This document shows positions 5,515-5,996 of a stretch of DNA of 5,996 bases, in pieces. Within the stretch, counting starts at the first letter, position 1. Each line of letters starts with the position of its first letter. The stretch comes from Bacteroidales bacterium (GTDB taxonomy: Bacteria; Bacteroidota; Bacteroidia; Bacteroidales; Muribaculaceae): NCBI GenBank assembly GCA_004555955.1, contig SFJG01000110.1:1-5996 (forward strand). The letters are read 5' to 3'. Under the pieces are notes generated by a model, which was not told where the DNA came from, did no database searches, and saw only the letters and a program-made list of their open reading frames with translations. The position numbers and the translations under genes are program-made.

Positions 5515-5610
5515 AAAGAAAAATAACTCAATCAACACAACCGTTGCAACTTTTCGACGAGTCACGAACGTCTAAAGCACAGCAACAGCGAAACAACCAA
5601 AATAACGACA
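5515..5610. other. Short intergenic gap without visible promoter or terminator
   Basis: The 96 bp between the GntR stop and the next ATG are A- and C-rich. I find no TAnnTTTG box and no stable hairpin with a T run; the best inverted repeat is only GACG/CGTC (5556-5572). This supports, without proving, read-through from the ABC/GntR operon into the outer-membrane gene. Confidence 0.5.
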
Positions 5611-5996
5611 ATGAAACGAATAACAATTGTATCAGTAGCCCTACTTGCCACGATAGCAGCGAATGCCGGCGTGGTAAACGGCACGGTAGTCGACGAGAAA
5701 GGGAACCCGGTGGAATATGCCACCGTGGTTGCCCTCCGCGACAAGAAGCAATGTGCGGGAACAGTGACCGACAGCATCGGCTCGTATAGTATGAACGTAG
5801 CCGACGGTGCTTACACCTTCGTATTTACCTCCGTGGGCTACAAAGCAGCCGAAAAGGACGAAACCGTCAAAGGCAAGACACGTGTCGACGCCACTATGGA
5901 AACCAATTCGGCAGTGCTTAAAGAAGTTAACGTTACCGCATCGGCGATACGCCGCGAAGCCGACCGCTTTGTGATGAACATAGAAAACATGCCGGG
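5611..5996 (+). CDS. Outer-membrane beta-barrel / TonB-dependent receptor-like protein, N-terminal part
   Basis: The frame opens at the ATG at 5611 and is still open at the window edge, giving the first 128 residues. MKRITIVSVALLATIAANA (1-19) is a signal peptide with a likely cut after ANA. Residues about 20-96 are a CarboxypepD_reg-like beta-sandwich: GTVVDEKGNPVEYATVVAL, then DSIGSYSM and FVFTSVGYKA. Next comes KEVNVTASAIRREADRFVMN, the usual junction to a plug domain. In Bacteroidota this order belongs to TonB-dependent receptors and the related OMP_b-brl families. The DRFVMNIEN wording recalls the outer membrane beta-barrel family (PF14905-like) more than SusC, but the barrel is outside the window. 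No SusD-like partner is visible. It may be part of the preceding operon. Confidence 0.8.
   Translation, partial: MKRITIVSVALLATIAANAGVVNGTVVDEKGNPVEYATVVALRDKKQCAGTVTDSIGSYSMNVADGAYTFVFTSVGYKAAEKDETVKGKTRVDATMETNSAVLKEVNVTASAIRREADRFVMNIENMP

Noticed and set aside
5104..5565. 153-codon minus-strand frame opposite the GntR gene
   Set aside because: It is antisense to the GntR gene and the permease end; the hydrophobic N-terminus comes from the AC-rich plus strand. No promoter or family match is seen.

Overview
The window looks like a member of the order Bacteroidales, possibly near Muribaculaceae or Prevotellaceae. This is inferred from TAnnTTTG-type -7 promoter boxes, starts without Shine-Dalgarno sequences in A-rich leaders, a secreted protein with a C-terminal type IX secretion (T9SS) sorting-like tail, and an outer-membrane protein that begins with a CarboxypepD_reg-like domain. 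No rRNA, tRNA, CRISPR array or transposase was seen.

Layout: (1) Positions 1-452 hold no convincing gene. They are packed with short inverted repeats (about ten hairpins), including two related copies of a CCCCACCTAGCCG...CATCTTGACG unit and one copy of a 28-bp GC-rich repeat. (2) On the minus strand, 453-2894 encodes an 813-residue exported protein with a phosphodiester glycosidase (NAGPA-like) domain, Ig-like modules and a T9SS-like tail. A strong hairpin lies just past its stop codon. (3) The divergent intergenic region 2895-3459 carries a -7 box for that gene, a second exact copy of the 28-bp repeat between two 43-bp direct repeats, and then the promoter, operator and long leader of the rightward operon. 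(4) The plus-strand operon encodes an ABC ATPase (3460-4314), a six-helix ABC-2 type permease (4328-5158) and a short GntR/YtrA-type repressor (5155-5514). A partial outer-membrane receptor-like gene follows (5611 to the window edge), with no visible terminator or promoter between.

How it fits together: the repressor is the last core gene of the ABC cassette. A 24-bp palindrome, AGTGTA-N12-TACACT, sits directly after the -7 box and across the predicted start of transcription, so the operon is probably autorepressed by its own GntR protein. Between operator and start codon lies a leader of roughly 175 nt. It has an almost T-free AC-rich stretch containing a 26-nt tandem repeat, then a 17-bp RNA stem (with two G-U pairs) ending 19 nt before the ATG. 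This suggests a second, post-transcriptional layer of control and is the most interesting feature of the operon. The other unexplained structure is the hairpin-dense block at the left edge, together with the 28-bp repeats that flank the glycosidase gene on both sides.
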